Below, one piece after another: positions 8,862-16,980 of a stretch of 64,000 nucleotides of DNA (position 1 is its first letter; every line of letters begins with the position of its first letter). Source of the stretch: JANOMH01 sp031422295 (GTDB lineage Bacteria; Pseudomonadota; Alphaproteobacteria; Rhodobacterales; Rhodobacteraceae). The notes beneath the pieces are model-generated. The model made no database searches and was not told where the DNA came from. It was given only the letters and a program-made list of their open reading frames with translations. The position numbers and the translations under genes are program-made. The stretch is from contig JANOQM010000009.1 of assembly GCA_031422295.1 (NCBI GenBank), positions 21,782 to 85,781 on the forward strand, written 5' to 3'.

Positions 8862-9445
8862 TGCTGGGGGTGCGGTCCAAGCTCAGGATCGACACTGACC
8901 GGTTGTTTTTGCGCCCGCCGCAACATGGCGATTACCGGGCCTGGTCGGCGTTGCGGCGCGATTCTGCGGTGTTTTTGCAGCCATGGGAGCCGACCTGGGC
9001 TGACGATCACCTGAGCCGCAAGTCATTTACCAACCGGGTCTATTGGGCGCAAAGGTCCATCACCGGCGGCACCGCCGTGCCCTTGTTCCTGATCCGTAAA
9101 AGCGATGATATGCTGCTGGGCGCGATCACGCTGGATAATATCCGGCGTGGCCCGGCGCAGGCGGGCACCACCGGCTATTGGATTGGCGCACCGTTTGCCC
9201 GGCAAGGCTATATGCGCGAGGCGATTGCCGCCATTGTGCATTATGCGTTCGCCACACTGGACCTGAGCCGGATCGAGGCAGGCTGTTTGCCGGAAAATAC
9301 CCCGTCCCGGCGGTTGCTGGAACAATGCGGCTATAAATACGAGGGCGTAGCGCAAAGCTATCTGCAGATTGCCGGGCGGTGGCGCAACCATGTGCTTTAT
9401 GCCAATCTGCGCGGCGACCGGCGGGGCAAAACCGATGTCGGATAG
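8861..9445 (+). CDS. RimJ-like GNAT N-acetyltransferase
   Basis: The 194-residue protein has the RimJ/RimL acetyltransferase pattern: TDRLFLRPPQHGDYRAW at the N-terminus, the acetyl-CoA loop around IGAPFARQGYMREAI, and the C-terminal ENTPSRRLLEQCGYKYEG. RimJ relatives acetylate the N-terminus of ribosomal protein S5; the substrate here is inferred only by family. The ATG overlaps the M16 peptidase stop by one base, and its own 3' end overlaps the FAD oxidoreductase start, so the three genes form one operon. Confidence 0.9.
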   Translation: MLGVRSKLRIDTDRLFLRPPQHGDYRAWSALRRDSAVFLQPWEPTWADDHLSRKSFTNRVYWAQRSITGGTAVPLFLIRKSDDMLLGAITLDNIRRGPAQAGTTGYWIGAPFARQGYMREAIAAIVHYAFATLDLSRIEAGCLPENTPSRRLLEQCGYKYEGVAQSYLQIAGRWRNHVLYANLRGDRRGKTDVG

Positions 9446-10865
9446 GGCGTTAACCCCGGTCAGTCCTGGTTTTGAGGCTGACCTGCGGATGATTTTGCCG
9501 GAGCCAGCCTTTCGCCCCGATGCCGCCGCCTATCTGGCCGAACCGCGCGGCCGCTGGACCGGGCGGGGGCTGATTGTGGCCCCTGCCAGCACTGCCGAGG
9601 TGGCCGCCGTGGTCCGCGCCTGTGCCGCCGCCCGCGTGGGCATTATCCCCTATAGCGGCGGGACCGGGCTGGTTGGCGGGCAACTGATGTCCGATGGTCC
9701 TGCCCCGGTTGTGCTGTCATTGGAGCGGATGAACCGCATCCGCGATGTATTCCCATCGGAATCCGTGCTGATTGCCGAGGCCGGGGTGATTTTGGCCGAT
9801 GTGCAAAAGGCCGCATTGGCGGTGGGCAAGCTGTTCCCGTTATCACTCGCCTCCGAAGGGTCCGCCCGGATTGGCGGCCTGCTGGCGACCAATGCAGGCG
9901 GCGTCAATGTGCTGCGCTATGGCAATGCAAGGGCGCAATGTCTGGGCATCGAAATGGTGACGTCGCAGGGCGAGGTCTGGAATGGCCTGACCCGGCTGCG
10001 TAAGGACAATATGGGTTATGACCTGCGCGATTTGCTGATCGGGTCTGAGGGGACATTGGGCATCATCACTGCCGCCGCCCTGCGCCTGATGCCACTGCCT
10101 GCGCAAACCGGGGCCGCGATGCTGGCGGTGCCGTCGCCACAGGCAGCACTGGATTTGCTGGCCATGGCGCAGGACCTGTTTGGCGAGGGGATTTCAGCCT
10201 TTGAGATTATCCACCGCCAAGGCGTTGATTTTCTGACCGAAACCGGGTTCGATTTCAAATCGCCGTTCCCGCAGCAACCCGAATGGATGGTGCTGATCGA
10301 CCTTGGCCTGCCTGCAGGGCCATCGCCCGAGGCCGGGTTGGAGACGCTGTTTGGGCGGGCGCTTCACGCGGGGCTGGTCACCGATGGAGTGATCGCCACA
10401 AGCCTGTCGCAGCGGGCTGCGTTTTGGCATATCCGCGAAACTATCCCGTTGGCCAACCGCAGGATCGGGGCGGTGTCGTCGCATGATACTGCAGTGCCGT
10501 TAAGTGCGCTGCCGGAATTTATCACCCGCGCCGGGGCGACGATTGCGGCGATTGGTGATTTCCGGATCAATTGCTTTGGCCATCTGGGTGACGGCAACTT
10601 GCATTACAACGTCTTTCCGGTCCGGGGCCGGACCAAGGACGATGACGCCGGTTTTCGAAGCGCGATCAAAACTGCCGTGCATGACCTGACCCATGCGATG
10701 GGCGGGTCGATCAGTGCGGAACACGGGATCGGGCGGCTGAAGGTGGCTGATCTGGAAACCTACGCAGACCCCGCCAAGCTGGCGATGATGCGGGCGGTCA
10801 AGGTTGCACTGGACCCGGCAGGGATTATGAATCCGGGGGCGGTTTTACGGGTGCCCAAGGCATAA
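9435..10865 (+). CDS. FAD-linked 2-hydroxy acid oxidoreductase (GlcD/D2HGDH family)
   Basis: The 476-residue protein is a flavin-dependent alpha-hydroxy acid dehydrogenase of the GlcD, D-lactate or D-2-hydroxyglutarate dehydrogenase group. The PCMH-type FAD domain is seen in PYSGGTGLVGGQL and in LLATNAGGVNVLRYGN. The C-terminal cap ends with SAEHGIGRLK, the signature that carries active-site His. There is no signal peptide, so it is cytosolic or peripheral. The start at 9435 overlaps the upstream acetyltransferase gene by 11 bases. Which hydroxy acid it oxidises cannot be told from sequence. Confidence 0.92.
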   Translation: MSDRALTPVSPGFEADLRMILPEPAFRPDAAAYLAEPRGRWTGRGLIVAPASTAEVAAVVRACAAARVGIIPYSGGTGLVGGQLMSDGPAPVVLSLERMNRIRDVFPSESVLIAEAGVILADVQKAALAVGKLFPLSLASEGSARIGGLLATNAGGVNVLRYGNARAQCLGIEMVTSQGEVWNGLTRLRKDNMGYDLRDLLIGSEGTLGIITAAALRLMPLPAQTGAAMLAVPSPQAALDLLAMAQDLFGEGISAFEIIHRQGVDFLTETGFDFKSPFPQQPEWMVLIDLGLPAGPSPEAGLETLFGRALHAGLVTDGVIATSLSQRAAFWHIRETIPLANRRIGAVSSHDTAVPLSALPEFITRAGATIAAIGDFRINCFGHLGDGNLHYNVFPVRGRTKDDDAGFRSAIKTAVHDLTHAMGGSISAEHGIGRLKVADLETYADPAKLAMMRAVKVALDPAGIMNPGAVLRVPKA

Positions 10866-10923
10866 TTCGATAAAACCGGAATTACCGTTGCAGGCGCGAC
10901 GGTCCGCTGCTACGACCCCGCAC

Positions 10924-11220
10924 ATGGATATAGAAACCCTTGCCGCCCGGCTTGATGCGCTGGGCAATCCGACGCGGCTGGGCGCCTATAGGGCGCTGGT
11001 TCGGGCAGGGCATCCTGGGCTGTCGGTGGGCGCGTTGCAAGATAAGGTCGGCATCGCCGCATCGACCCTGTCGCATCATTTGGGCTTGCTGGTCCGGGTC
11101 GGTCTGGTCCGGCAGGACCGACTGGGCACTACCCTGCAATGCCATGCGGATTTTGTAGTGATGCAAGAGGTTGTGGCAGCTCTGCAGGCCGAATGTTGCC
11201 GGGACGAGGCCGATCTGTGA
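10924..11220 (+). CDS. ArsR-family transcriptional regulator
   Basis: This 98-residue protein is a compact winged helix repressor of the ArsR/SmtB type. Residues 6-22 (AARLDALGNPTRLGAYR) open the domain, and the recognition helix is in AASTLSHHLGLLVRVGLV. A vicinal Cys pair close to the C-terminus (AECCRDE) could be a thiol metal/metalloid site, as in some ArsR proteins. The ATG at 10924 fits family length; a frame from 10888 adds 12 unlikely residues. Its TGA overlaps the GTG of the MFS gene, so it probably controls that transporter. Confidence 0.9.
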   Translation: MDIETLAARLDALGNPTRLGAYRALVRAGHPGLSVGALQDKVGIAASTLSHHLGLLVRVGLVRQDRLGTTLQCHADFVVMQEVVAALQAECCRDEADL

Positions 11221-12407
11221 ATCGCATTGTGGCGGCACTGGGCGTCAGCCAGATTATCGGCTACGGCACGCTGTATTATGCCTTTGCTCTGTTGGTGCCG
11301 CCGGTTTCCGCTGCATTCGGGGTGACGGCGACGCTGTTGTTCGGGATTTTTTCCGCAGGTCTGCTGCTCGGCGGGCTGTGTGCGCCGCTGGCCGGGCGGC
11401 TGATGGACCAGCACGGCGCGCCTTGGGTCATGGCGCTGGGCAGTCTGGCGGCAGGGGCGGCGCTGATCCTGCTGGCGCTGTCGCCCAACATCTGGGTGTT
11501 CGGGGCCGGGCTGATCGGGATCGAGGTGATCTCGGTTGTGGTCCTGTATGATGCAGCCTTTGCTACGCTGGTCGGCTTTGGCGGCGGCAATGCACGGCGG
11601 GCGATCACCCGGCTGACACTGATCGCGGGCTTTGCCTCGACCCTGTTCTGGCCCCTGACCGATCTGCTGATCGGAGGGGTCGGCTGGCGCGGCACTTATG
11701 GCGTGTTTGCCGGGCTGCACTTCAGCGTGGCATTTGGCCTGCATCTGTGGATCGGACGGCAGACACCCGCGCCGGTGCCGGTACTGGTCAGTCCCGCGCA
11801 AATCATGCCTGACCCGTTGCCCAAGGCGCTGGCCTTGGTGGCCTATCCGGTGGTGGCGGTCAGCTTTGCGCTGACCGGCGCGCTGGTGTCGGCCCTTGGC
11901 GTGCATATGGTCCCTGTTCTGGCGGGGATCGGCATGGGGGCGCAGGCCACAGTTGTGGCCATGCTGGTCGGCCCTGCGCAGGTGGCGGTCCGGCTGGTCG
12001 ATACGCTGTTCTGGCGCGGTTTGCATCCGGTGTCGGTGGCAGTGATTTCGGCAGCGGCGCTGCCCGTCGCAGTGGGCGGGCTGGTGCTGGGCTTGCCGGT
12101 CTGGATTGCCGCCCCGCTGTTTGCCCTGCTGTTCGGGGTGGGTCAGGGGCTGGCCAGCATCGTGCGCGGATCGGTCCCGTTGGTCCTGTTCGGCGCGGAT
12201 GGCTATGCCGAGCGGCTGGGCCGGCTGGCGCTGATCCGGACCCTGATCAGTGCAGGTTCCCCGCTGGTGTTTGCGCTGTTGCACCAGCGCATCGGGCTAA
12301 CTGCCACATTGGGATTGTTTTTGGCCGTTGGCTTTGTTGCAGCGGCCGCTTTGATCTGGCTGCGCAGGCGACTGATACTGGCCGGGGCGCTAGGGCCGCT
12401 CAGGTAG
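11217..12407 (+). CDS. Major facilitator superfamily transporter
   Basis: The 396-residue protein has twelve predicted membrane helices and the MFS loop-2 motif GRLMDQHGAPWVM, with a central basic loop of about 20 residues. It begins with a GTG in a GTGA overlap with the ArsR gene, a strong sign of translational coupling. The pairing with an ArsR regulator suggests export of a metal, metalloid or organic toxicant, possibly as for ArsK-type arsenical exporters. This is inference from context; no arsenate reductase or ACR3 gene is near. Confidence 0.88.
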   Translation: MNRIVAALGVSQIIGYGTLYYAFALLVPPVSAAFGVTATLLFGIFSAGLLLGGLCAPLAGRLMDQHGAPWVMALGSLAAGAALILLALSPNIWVFGAGLIGIEVISVVVLYDAAFATLVGFGGGNARRAITRLTLIAGFASTLFWPLTDLLIGGVGWRGTYGVFAGLHFSVAFGLHLWIGRQTPAPVPVLVSPAQIMPDPLPKALALVAYPVVAVSFALTGALVSALGVHMVPVLAGIGMGAQATVVAMLVGPAQVAVRLVDTLFWRGLHPVSVAVISAAALPVAVGGLVLGLPVWIAAPLFALLFGVGQGLASIVRGSVPLVLFGADGYAERLGRLALIRTLISAGSPLVFALLHQRIGLTATLGLFLAVGFVAAAALIWLRRRLILAGALGPLR

Positions 12408-12452
12408 GATCGGCAATCTGCCCATCGACCTGGGCCAATTGCCTATCTTACG
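12403..12452. repeat. GGATNGGCA-type palindromic repeat
   Basis: The sequence gtaggatcggcaatctgccc and its partner attgcctatcttac form an imperfect inverted repeat between the converging MFS and apt genes. A close relative of the same block stands at 16634-16689. It overlaps the last bases of both genes and may serve as a shared bidirectional terminator. Confidence 0.7.
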
Positions 12453-12981
12453 ACCCCTCGAACGCGCACAGCGCATGCACTTCCATCCCCAGCTTTTCCA
12501 GACGCACCCGGCCACCCAGTTCGGGCAGGTCGATCACAAAGGCGCAGCCGACGACTTGTGCACCCAACCGTTCAATCAGCTTGATCCCGGCCTCGGCTGT
12601 CCCGCCGGTGGCCAGCAGATCATCGACCAACAGCACCTTTTCGCCGGGTTGCAGCGCGTCGTCGTGCAGCTCCATCACCGCCTCGCCATATTCCAGCTTG
12701 TAGGCCTGTTCGATCGTATGCCCCGGCAGTTTACCTTTTTTGCGGATCGGGACAAAGCCGACAGCCAGCTGATGCGCAATCGCCCCGCCCAGAATGAACC
12801 CCCGCGCCTCAAGCCCGACAACCTTGTCGATGCGCTGCCCGGTATAGGGATGCAGCAGCTGATCAACCGCCATGCGAAACCCCCGTGCATCCGAAAACAG
12901 CGTGGTCACATCGCGGAACATGATGCCCGAATGCGGGAAATCCGGGATGGTGCGAATGTAATCTTTGACCGTTTTGCGCAT
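12448..12981 (-). CDS. apt: Adenine phosphoribosyltransferase
   Basis: Apt recycles adenine with PRPP to AMP. The 177-residue protein shows DFPHSGIMFRDVTTLF at the N-terminus and the PRPP-binding motif VLLVDDLLATGGTA near residues 120-133. The ATG at 12981 has GAGGA four bases upstream; a TTG seven codons earlier lacks that. It is the last gene of the mtnP-DUF2927-apt group. MtnP releases adenine from methylthioadenosine, which Apt then salvages, so the grouping makes biochemical sense. Confidence 0.95.
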   Translation of the reverse strand: MRKTVKDYIRTIPDFPHSGIMFRDVTTLFSDARGFRMAVDQLLHPYTGQRIDKVVGLEARGFILGGAIAHQLAVGFVPIRKKGKLPGHTIEQAYKLEYGEAVMELHDDALQPGEKVLLVDDLLATGGTAEAGIKLIERLGAQVVGCAFVIDLPELGGRVRLEKLGMEVHALCAFEGS

Positions 12982-12991
12982 GCTGTCCTCG

Positions 12992-13660
12992 TTATTTGCC
13001 AATCGGATAGTGCCGCCGCAACACCATCTGGTCCTGCGGCCCCAGCCGGGTCACGGAATTGCTGGTTTCAGAGAAAATCGACCGCTGTTCGTACCAGCGA
13101 TTGTCGATATCGGTAAGCAGGCCCATCGCTTGGGTCAATTCCTCGAGCGCGATAGACTGCAGCCCGATAGCGTCGATATCCTGTGGAAATACAATGGCCG
13201 CGCGAGTCAGAAACAGATTGCCGTCCCACCAGACCTGCACCAGGGCCGCCTCGATGATCGACCCGTCCAGCGGGTCCAGCCCGGTCCGCGCAATCGGATC
13301 ACCCATATTGATATTCAGCAAATGGATGGTGACATCGGCCAGCTGCCCCTCGGGCGCGAACCGCAGTCGCAGCGCCGCCCCGGATTGGTTGATCTCGGCT
13401 ATTGCCGCATAGAGCGCCTTTTGCAGCGCTTGCTGCCGGTTCGCCGGATAGCCCGGTTCGATCTGAAACAGCGACACGGTCAGGTCTTGCGCCCGGTCCG
13501 GCCCCCAACGCACCAGCGGGTCCCGGCAGGACTGGTTTGGGGCGGCAGCACAGGCGACCAGATTGTAGAATGCCGCTTCCGAAAGCGGCCCGGTGGTGCG
13601 GATAGAATCCTGCGCCTGCGCCAGTCCAGTGGTCAGAATCAGGGCCGCAAGCGCCTTCAC
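12992..13660 (-). CDS. Secreted DUF2927 protein
   Basis: The 222-residue protein starts with a signal peptide (GTG-encoded first residue, KALAALILTTGLAQAQ) and should be exported. The body matches the DUF2927 family, recognisable by the C-terminal block ALEELTQAMGLL followed by IDNRWYEQRSIFSE and QDQMVLRRHYP. The family has no established function; the EELTQ region sits where metallopeptidase-like folds carry a zinc helix, but the HExxH motif is absent. The GTG start overlaps the mtnP stop (GTGA) and it ends 10 bases before apt, so it is cotranscribed with two salvage enzymes. Confidence 0.85.
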   Translation of the reverse strand: MKALAALILTTGLAQAQDSIRTTGPLSEAAFYNLVACAAAPNQSCRDPLVRWGPDRAQDLTVSLFQIEPGYPANRQQALQKALYAAIAEINQSGAALRLRFAPEGQLADVTIHLLNINMGDPIARTGLDPLDGSIIEAALVQVWWDGNLFLTRAAIVFPQDIDAIGLQSIALEELTQAMGLLTDIDNRWYEQRSIFSETSNSVTRLGPQDQMVLRRHYPIGK

Positions 13661-14523
13661 AAAACCCGCCCGGCTATGGCGTCAAGCTTTGCCAAAATCG
13701 TCGGATCGCGGACCTCGGGTGCCGTCATGATGGCATGGTCAAGCGCGCGGTCACAGCCATGCGGACAGGGCTGCCGGTCCGGCCCAAGCAGGCCAGGCAA
13801 GGCTGCTATCAGCGATTTTGCCTTGTGCGCATTACCCTTTAACGTGTTCAGAATGCTGGATATATCCACCGTTCCATGGTCCGGGTGCCAGCTGTCATAA
13901 TCGGTCACCATGGCCACAGATGCATAGCACAACTCGGCTTCACGGGCCAGTTTCGCCTCGGGCATATTGGTCATGCCGATCACATCGCAGCCCCATTGCC
14001 GGTACAGTTGGCTTTCCGCCACCGAACTGAACTGCGGCCCCTCCATTGCCAGATAGGTGCCGCCGTGGTGGGCCTTTATACCAAGATTTTCAGCCGCCTT
14101 GGCGATTGCATCGCCCAGTCGCGCACAGGTTGGATGTGCAACGGACACATGCGCCACGCAGCCGGTACCGAAAAATGACTTATCCCGCGCAAAGGTCCGG
14201 TCGATGAACTGATCGATGATCACGAAATCGCCCGGCGCCATATTTTCACGGAATGACCCGACGGCAGAAACCGAGATGACATCAGTCACGCCCAGCCGTT
14301 TCAGCGCATCGATATTGGCCCGGTAGGGGACAGTTGTGGGCGAATGCACATGCCCGCGCCCGTGGCGGGGCAGAAACGCCATTGGCACGCCGTCCAGCCG
14401 CCCGACCAGAACCTGATCCGAAGGCTCCCCCCAAGGCGAGTTCACCTTGACCCATGCCGCGCCTTCCAGCCCGTCAATCTCGTAAATACCGGACCCGCCG
14501 ATGACGCCGATCATGGTTTGCAT
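13657..14523 (-). CDS. mtnP: S-methyl-5'-thioadenosine phosphorylase
   Basis: MtnP phosphorolyses methylthioadenosine, a by-product of polyamine and homoserine lactone synthesis, to adenine and methylthioribose phosphate. The 288-residue protein shows IGVIGGSGIYEIDGLE, the phosphate site PRHGRGHVHSPTTVPYRAN, and the purine/sugar segment MEGPQFSSVAES followed by CDVIGMTNMPEAKLAREAEL. It is first in a minus-strand set with the DUF2927 gene and apt. The start at 14523 (MQTMIGVIGG) follows family practice. Confidence 0.96.
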   Translation of the reverse strand: MQTMIGVIGGSGIYEIDGLEGAAWVKVNSPWGEPSDQVLVGRLDGVPMAFLPRHGRGHVHSPTTVPYRANIDALKRLGVTDVISVSAVGSFRENMAPGDFVIIDQFIDRTFARDKSFFGTGCVAHVSVAHPTCARLGDAIAKAAENLGIKAHHGGTYLAMEGPQFSSVAESQLYRQWGCDVIGMTNMPEAKLAREAELCYASVAMVTDYDSWHPDHGTVDISSILNTLKGNAHKAKSLIAALPGLLGPDRQPCPHGCDRALDHAIMTAPEVRDPTILAKLDAIAGRVL

Positions 14524-14587
14524 GGGGGATGGGCTCCGGCTGAGTGTTGTCGTGAGGATAGGGGAGGGGGGAAAGGATGGGAAGGGG

Positions 14588-14653
14588 GTAGGGTGGGGTG
14601 AAACCCACGTGTTGTCATGGGTTTCACAGGCGCATGGGTTGCACCCACGCTAC
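14588..14653. repeat. Variant GTGGGT palindromes upstream of mtnP
   Basis: Variants of the window's palindrome family lie here: gtggggtgaaacccac, then catgggtttcac, then gcatgggttgcacccacgc. They fill the gap between the flavin reductase stop and the mtnP start. The last one resembles the perfect inverted repeat at 29222-29269, which also uses gcatgggtt. Confidence 0.65.
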
Positions 14654-15255
14654 TCGTCGGGGCGTCTCATTTCGAATACTTCGCGCACCACCGAATAATC
14701 TTTGTATCCGCTGCGGGCCAAGGGTTGGTAGATGGTCACATCGAACCGACCGTTGATCAGACAATCATCGCGCAGATGCACGCCGACAACCTCGCCGAAC
14801 ACCACGAAATTCGCCTCTCCCGGCAAGGTCACCACCTGCGTCAGGCGGCATTCCAGCGCTGCGGGGGCATTGGCGACGCGGGCGCAGCGGATCGTGCTGC
14901 ATTCGGTTCGGTCAATCCCCGCATCGGCAAATTCATCCACCGCCCGCGGCCAGGGCCCTGACGTGCGCCCCATTGCGTCCTTCATCGCAAAGCCCACGAT
15001 ATTCACGCAAAACACGCCCGTTTCGCGGATATTGGCGACTGAATCCTTGGTGTCGCCCCGGTCCGGCTTGGCCCCGGTCGAGGCGAACATCACCTGCGGC
15101 GGGGTATAGGCCACGGCGTTGAAAAACGAATAAGGAGCAAGGTTGTCAGACCCATCCAGCCCCCGCGACGAAATCCAGCCAATCGGGCGCGGCGACACAA
15201 TGGCGCTAAACGGGTTATGCGGCAGGCCGTGGCCTTGGGACGGAACATAGAACAT
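14650..15255 (-). CDS. Flavin reductase-like FMN-binding protein
   Basis: The 201-residue protein belongs to the flavin reductase/FMN-binding split barrel family. Family features are PFSAIVSPRPIGWISSRG near the N-terminus, the substrate/FMN strand NLAPYSFFNAVAYTPPQVMFA, and FCVNIVGFAMKDAM. Such proteins reduce or bind FMN and often act with an unknown oxygenase. It stands alone, divergent from the acetyltransferase at 15326. Confidence 0.9.
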   Translation of the reverse strand: MFYVPSQGHGLPHNPFSAIVSPRPIGWISSRGLDGSDNLAPYSFFNAVAYTPPQVMFASTGAKPDRGDTKDSVANIRETGVFCVNIVGFAMKDAMGRTSGPWPRAVDEFADAGIDRTECSTIRCARVANAPAALECRLTQVVTLPGEANFVVFGEVVGVHLRDDCLINGRFDVTIYQPLARSGYKDYSVVREVFEMRRPDE

Positions 15256-15325
15256 CTTGCAAACTTTCTCGTTTTGCCCAAAGGGGTAGCCGCAATATGG
15301 CGACAGTTCCAGACCCGAGGGGCAG

Positions 15326-15814
15326 ATGATCGAAGTCGATCAGGAAACAGCGGATGATTGGTGGGAAGTCGAGGCGCTATATAACCTGTGCTTTGCGCCG
15401 GGCCGCGAGGCGTTGTCGTCCTACCGGCTGCGCGACGGCATCCCGCCGGTGGCCGAGTTGTGTCTGGTCGCCCGTGATAGGGACGGCAGTTTGGCCGGAG
15501 CAATCCGCAACTGGCCGGTGCGGGTGGGTGGTAAATGGGCGCTGCTGCTGGGCCCTGTCGCCGTGCATCCGACCCATCAGGGCGAGGGGTTGGGCGGGCT
15601 GCTGATCTACCGCGCGATTGAGATTGCGCGGATTGATAAATGGAGCCGGATCCTGCTGGTGGGTGATGCGCCTTATTACGGCCGGTTCGGGTTTGCCAAA
15701 CTGGACGGCGTGGTGATGCCGCCGCCCACCAACCCCGACCGGGTGCTGGGGTTGGCGTTGCGCGACGGGGCCTGGGGCGGGATAATTGGCCCGGTTACCC
15801 GACCAGTTGATTGA
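15326..15814 (+). CDS. YhbS-like GNAT N-acetyltransferase
   Basis: The 162-residue protein matches the YhbS-type acetyltransferase branch: RLRDGIPPVAELCLVARD, the acetyl-CoA loop VHPTHQGEGLGGLL, and the diagnostic VGDAPYYGRFGF. The substrate is not predictable. It precedes the EcsC-like gene by 31 bases on the same strand. Confidence 0.9.
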   Translation: MIEVDQETADDWWEVEALYNLCFAPGREALSSYRLRDGIPPVAELCLVARDRDGSLAGAIRNWPVRVGGKWALLLGPVAVHPTHQGEGLGGLLIYRAIEIARIDKWSRILLVGDAPYYGRFGFAKLDGVVMPPPTNPDRVLGLALRDGAWGGIIGPVTRPVD

Positions 15815-15845
15815 AATCTGCCCAAGCATGACCATTTGAAAGTGC

Positions 15846-16637
15846 ATGAACCAACCCGTCATGATCGAGATCAATCCCGACAACCCCAAACCGCCCCTGA
15901 CGGACGCGGCCCGTGCCGATGTGGCTGCCTTGGCCGCAAGGCAACGACGGGCCAATGGCCTGCTGATGAAGGTGGTGAATTTCGCTGGCGGGCAGGTTGA
16001 AGATGGATTGAAACTGCTGCCCAAAGCCATGCGTGGGCAGGTCGAGGCGGCGGTCAAATCAGCGCTGCTGCGCGCCTATGACGTGGCATCGCGGTCCCGC
16101 AAATTGTCGATTGTCCGGTCCGACCGGGCGCACCGGATTATCGGCACGCTGTCGGGCGCATTGGGCGGGATCGGAGGCCTGCCCACCGCTTTGGCCGAAT
16201 TGCCTGTGGCCACGATGTTGATTTTTCGTGCCGTGCAGGGTGTTGCCGTACAATATGGCGAGGATCCCTTGTCCGAGGCGACCCGGATCGAATGTCTGCG
16301 GGTGTTCGGTGCGGGCGGCCCCGGGGGTGCTGATGACGGGATCGACAGTGGGTTCATCGGCGCAAGGCTGAGCATCACCGGCCCCGCCATTGGCAAGATC
16401 ATCGCCAAAGTTGCCCCCCGGTTCGGCGCGGTCCTGTCGCAAAAGCTGTTGACCCAAGCGGTTCCCATTATTGGGGCGGCGGCGGGGGCGGGCACGAATT
16501 ACGCCTTTGTCGATTACTACATCGAAATGGCCCATGTGCATTTCGGCCTGCGCAAGGTGGGGCGGGACCACGGGGCTGCGGCAGTGGCGGATGTGTTTCA
16601 CCGCGCGCTGGCGGCAGGGAAATTGTCTAAATCGTAG
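15846..16637 (+). CDS. EcsC family protein
   Basis: The 263-residue protein resembles the EcsC family. Recognisable segments are AHRIIGTLSGALGGIGGLPT, a hydrophobic LPVATMLIFRAVQGVAVQYGED, ATRIECLRVF, and the C-terminal QAVPIIGAAAGAGTNYAFVDYY. The glycine-rich hydrophobic stretches suggest membrane association. EcsC was named for proximity to Bacillus ABC transporter genes but has no defined activity. It follows the acetyltransferase gene. Confidence 0.85.
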   Translation: MNQPVMIEINPDNPKPPLTDAARADVAALAARQRRANGLLMKVVNFAGGQVEDGLKLLPKAMRGQVEAAVKSALLRAYDVASRSRKLSIVRSDRAHRIIGTLSGALGGIGGLPTALAELPVATMLIFRAVQGVAVQYGEDPLSEATRIECLRVFGAGGPGGADDGIDSGFIGARLSITGPAIGKIIAKVAPRFGAVLSQKLLTQAVPIIGAAAGAGTNYAFVDYYIEMAHVHFGLRKVGRDHGAAAVADVFHRALAAGKLSKS

Positions 16638-16689
16638 GATGGGCAATATGCCCATCAATCCCGGTAGGATGGGCAGATTGCCTATCCTT
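16634..16689. repeat. Paired GGATGGGCA palindromes
   Basis: Two successive copies are present: gtaggatgggcaatatgccc followed by atc, and gtaggatgggcagattgcct followed by atcct. They belong to the same family as the repeat at 12403-12452. They lie exactly between the EcsC stop and the ptsP-tail pseudogene. Confidence 0.75.
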
Positions 16690-16810
16690 CGCTACAGTTG
16701 CAATCCACTCTGTCACCGCCCCCCGCACCGATTGTTCACCGCTGATCCGGGCCGCATCAATCACTGCCTTGGCGTCGTCCAGATCGACGCGGAGCAGCAT
16801 GTGCTTGACT
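16688..16810 (-). pseudogene. Diverged duplicate of the ptsP 3' end
   Basis: On the minus strand this stretch encodes VKHMLLRVDLDDAKAVIDAA then RISGEQSVRGAVTEWIATVA. This aligns without gaps to the last about 40 residues of the intact PtsP at 17796-17920 (VKHLLRRVNLDECRAVMDAA, then RISGAQSVRGAVVEWLAGVA). By hand the DNA is about 73 percent identical over 120 bases. Upstream sequence in the same frame (to 16896) no longer resembles PtsP, and there is no start or catalytic part, so this is a remnant. An 89-codon frame at 16627-16896 contains it. It lies 1.1 kb beyond the real ptsP, with the sulfotransferase gene in between. Confidence 0.8.
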
Positions 16811-16980
16811 GCAGATTTCGCATCGCTTCTACATATGCGCGCTTTAAGCTCACAGCCAAACTCGCTAAAATCAAAAGCAATAGCAAGATCGACCAAGTTA
16901 CACTTTCGCCCGGCGTCCGCTTTAGAGCCTGTTGAGATTCATTGGGACAAAGATGGAACAAAACCGCGTTGTAAGCAAGA

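Noticed and set aside
11076..12284. 402-codon minus-strand open frame opposite the MFS gene
   Set aside because: Composition is Gln/Arg/His/Pro-rich low complexity, a shadow of the GC-rich MFS reading frame, with no domain and no ribosome site.
12439..13900. Plus-strand open frames opposite apt, DUF2927 and mtnP
   Set aside because: All three minus-strand genes have clear families and coupled starts; the plus frames are shadows.
16761..16961. 66-codon minus frame with a hydrophobic segment overlapping the ptsP-tail remnant
   Set aside because: It reads the remnant out of frame at its C-terminus, has no ribosome site, and the hydrophobic run can arise by chance in A+T-rich DNA.
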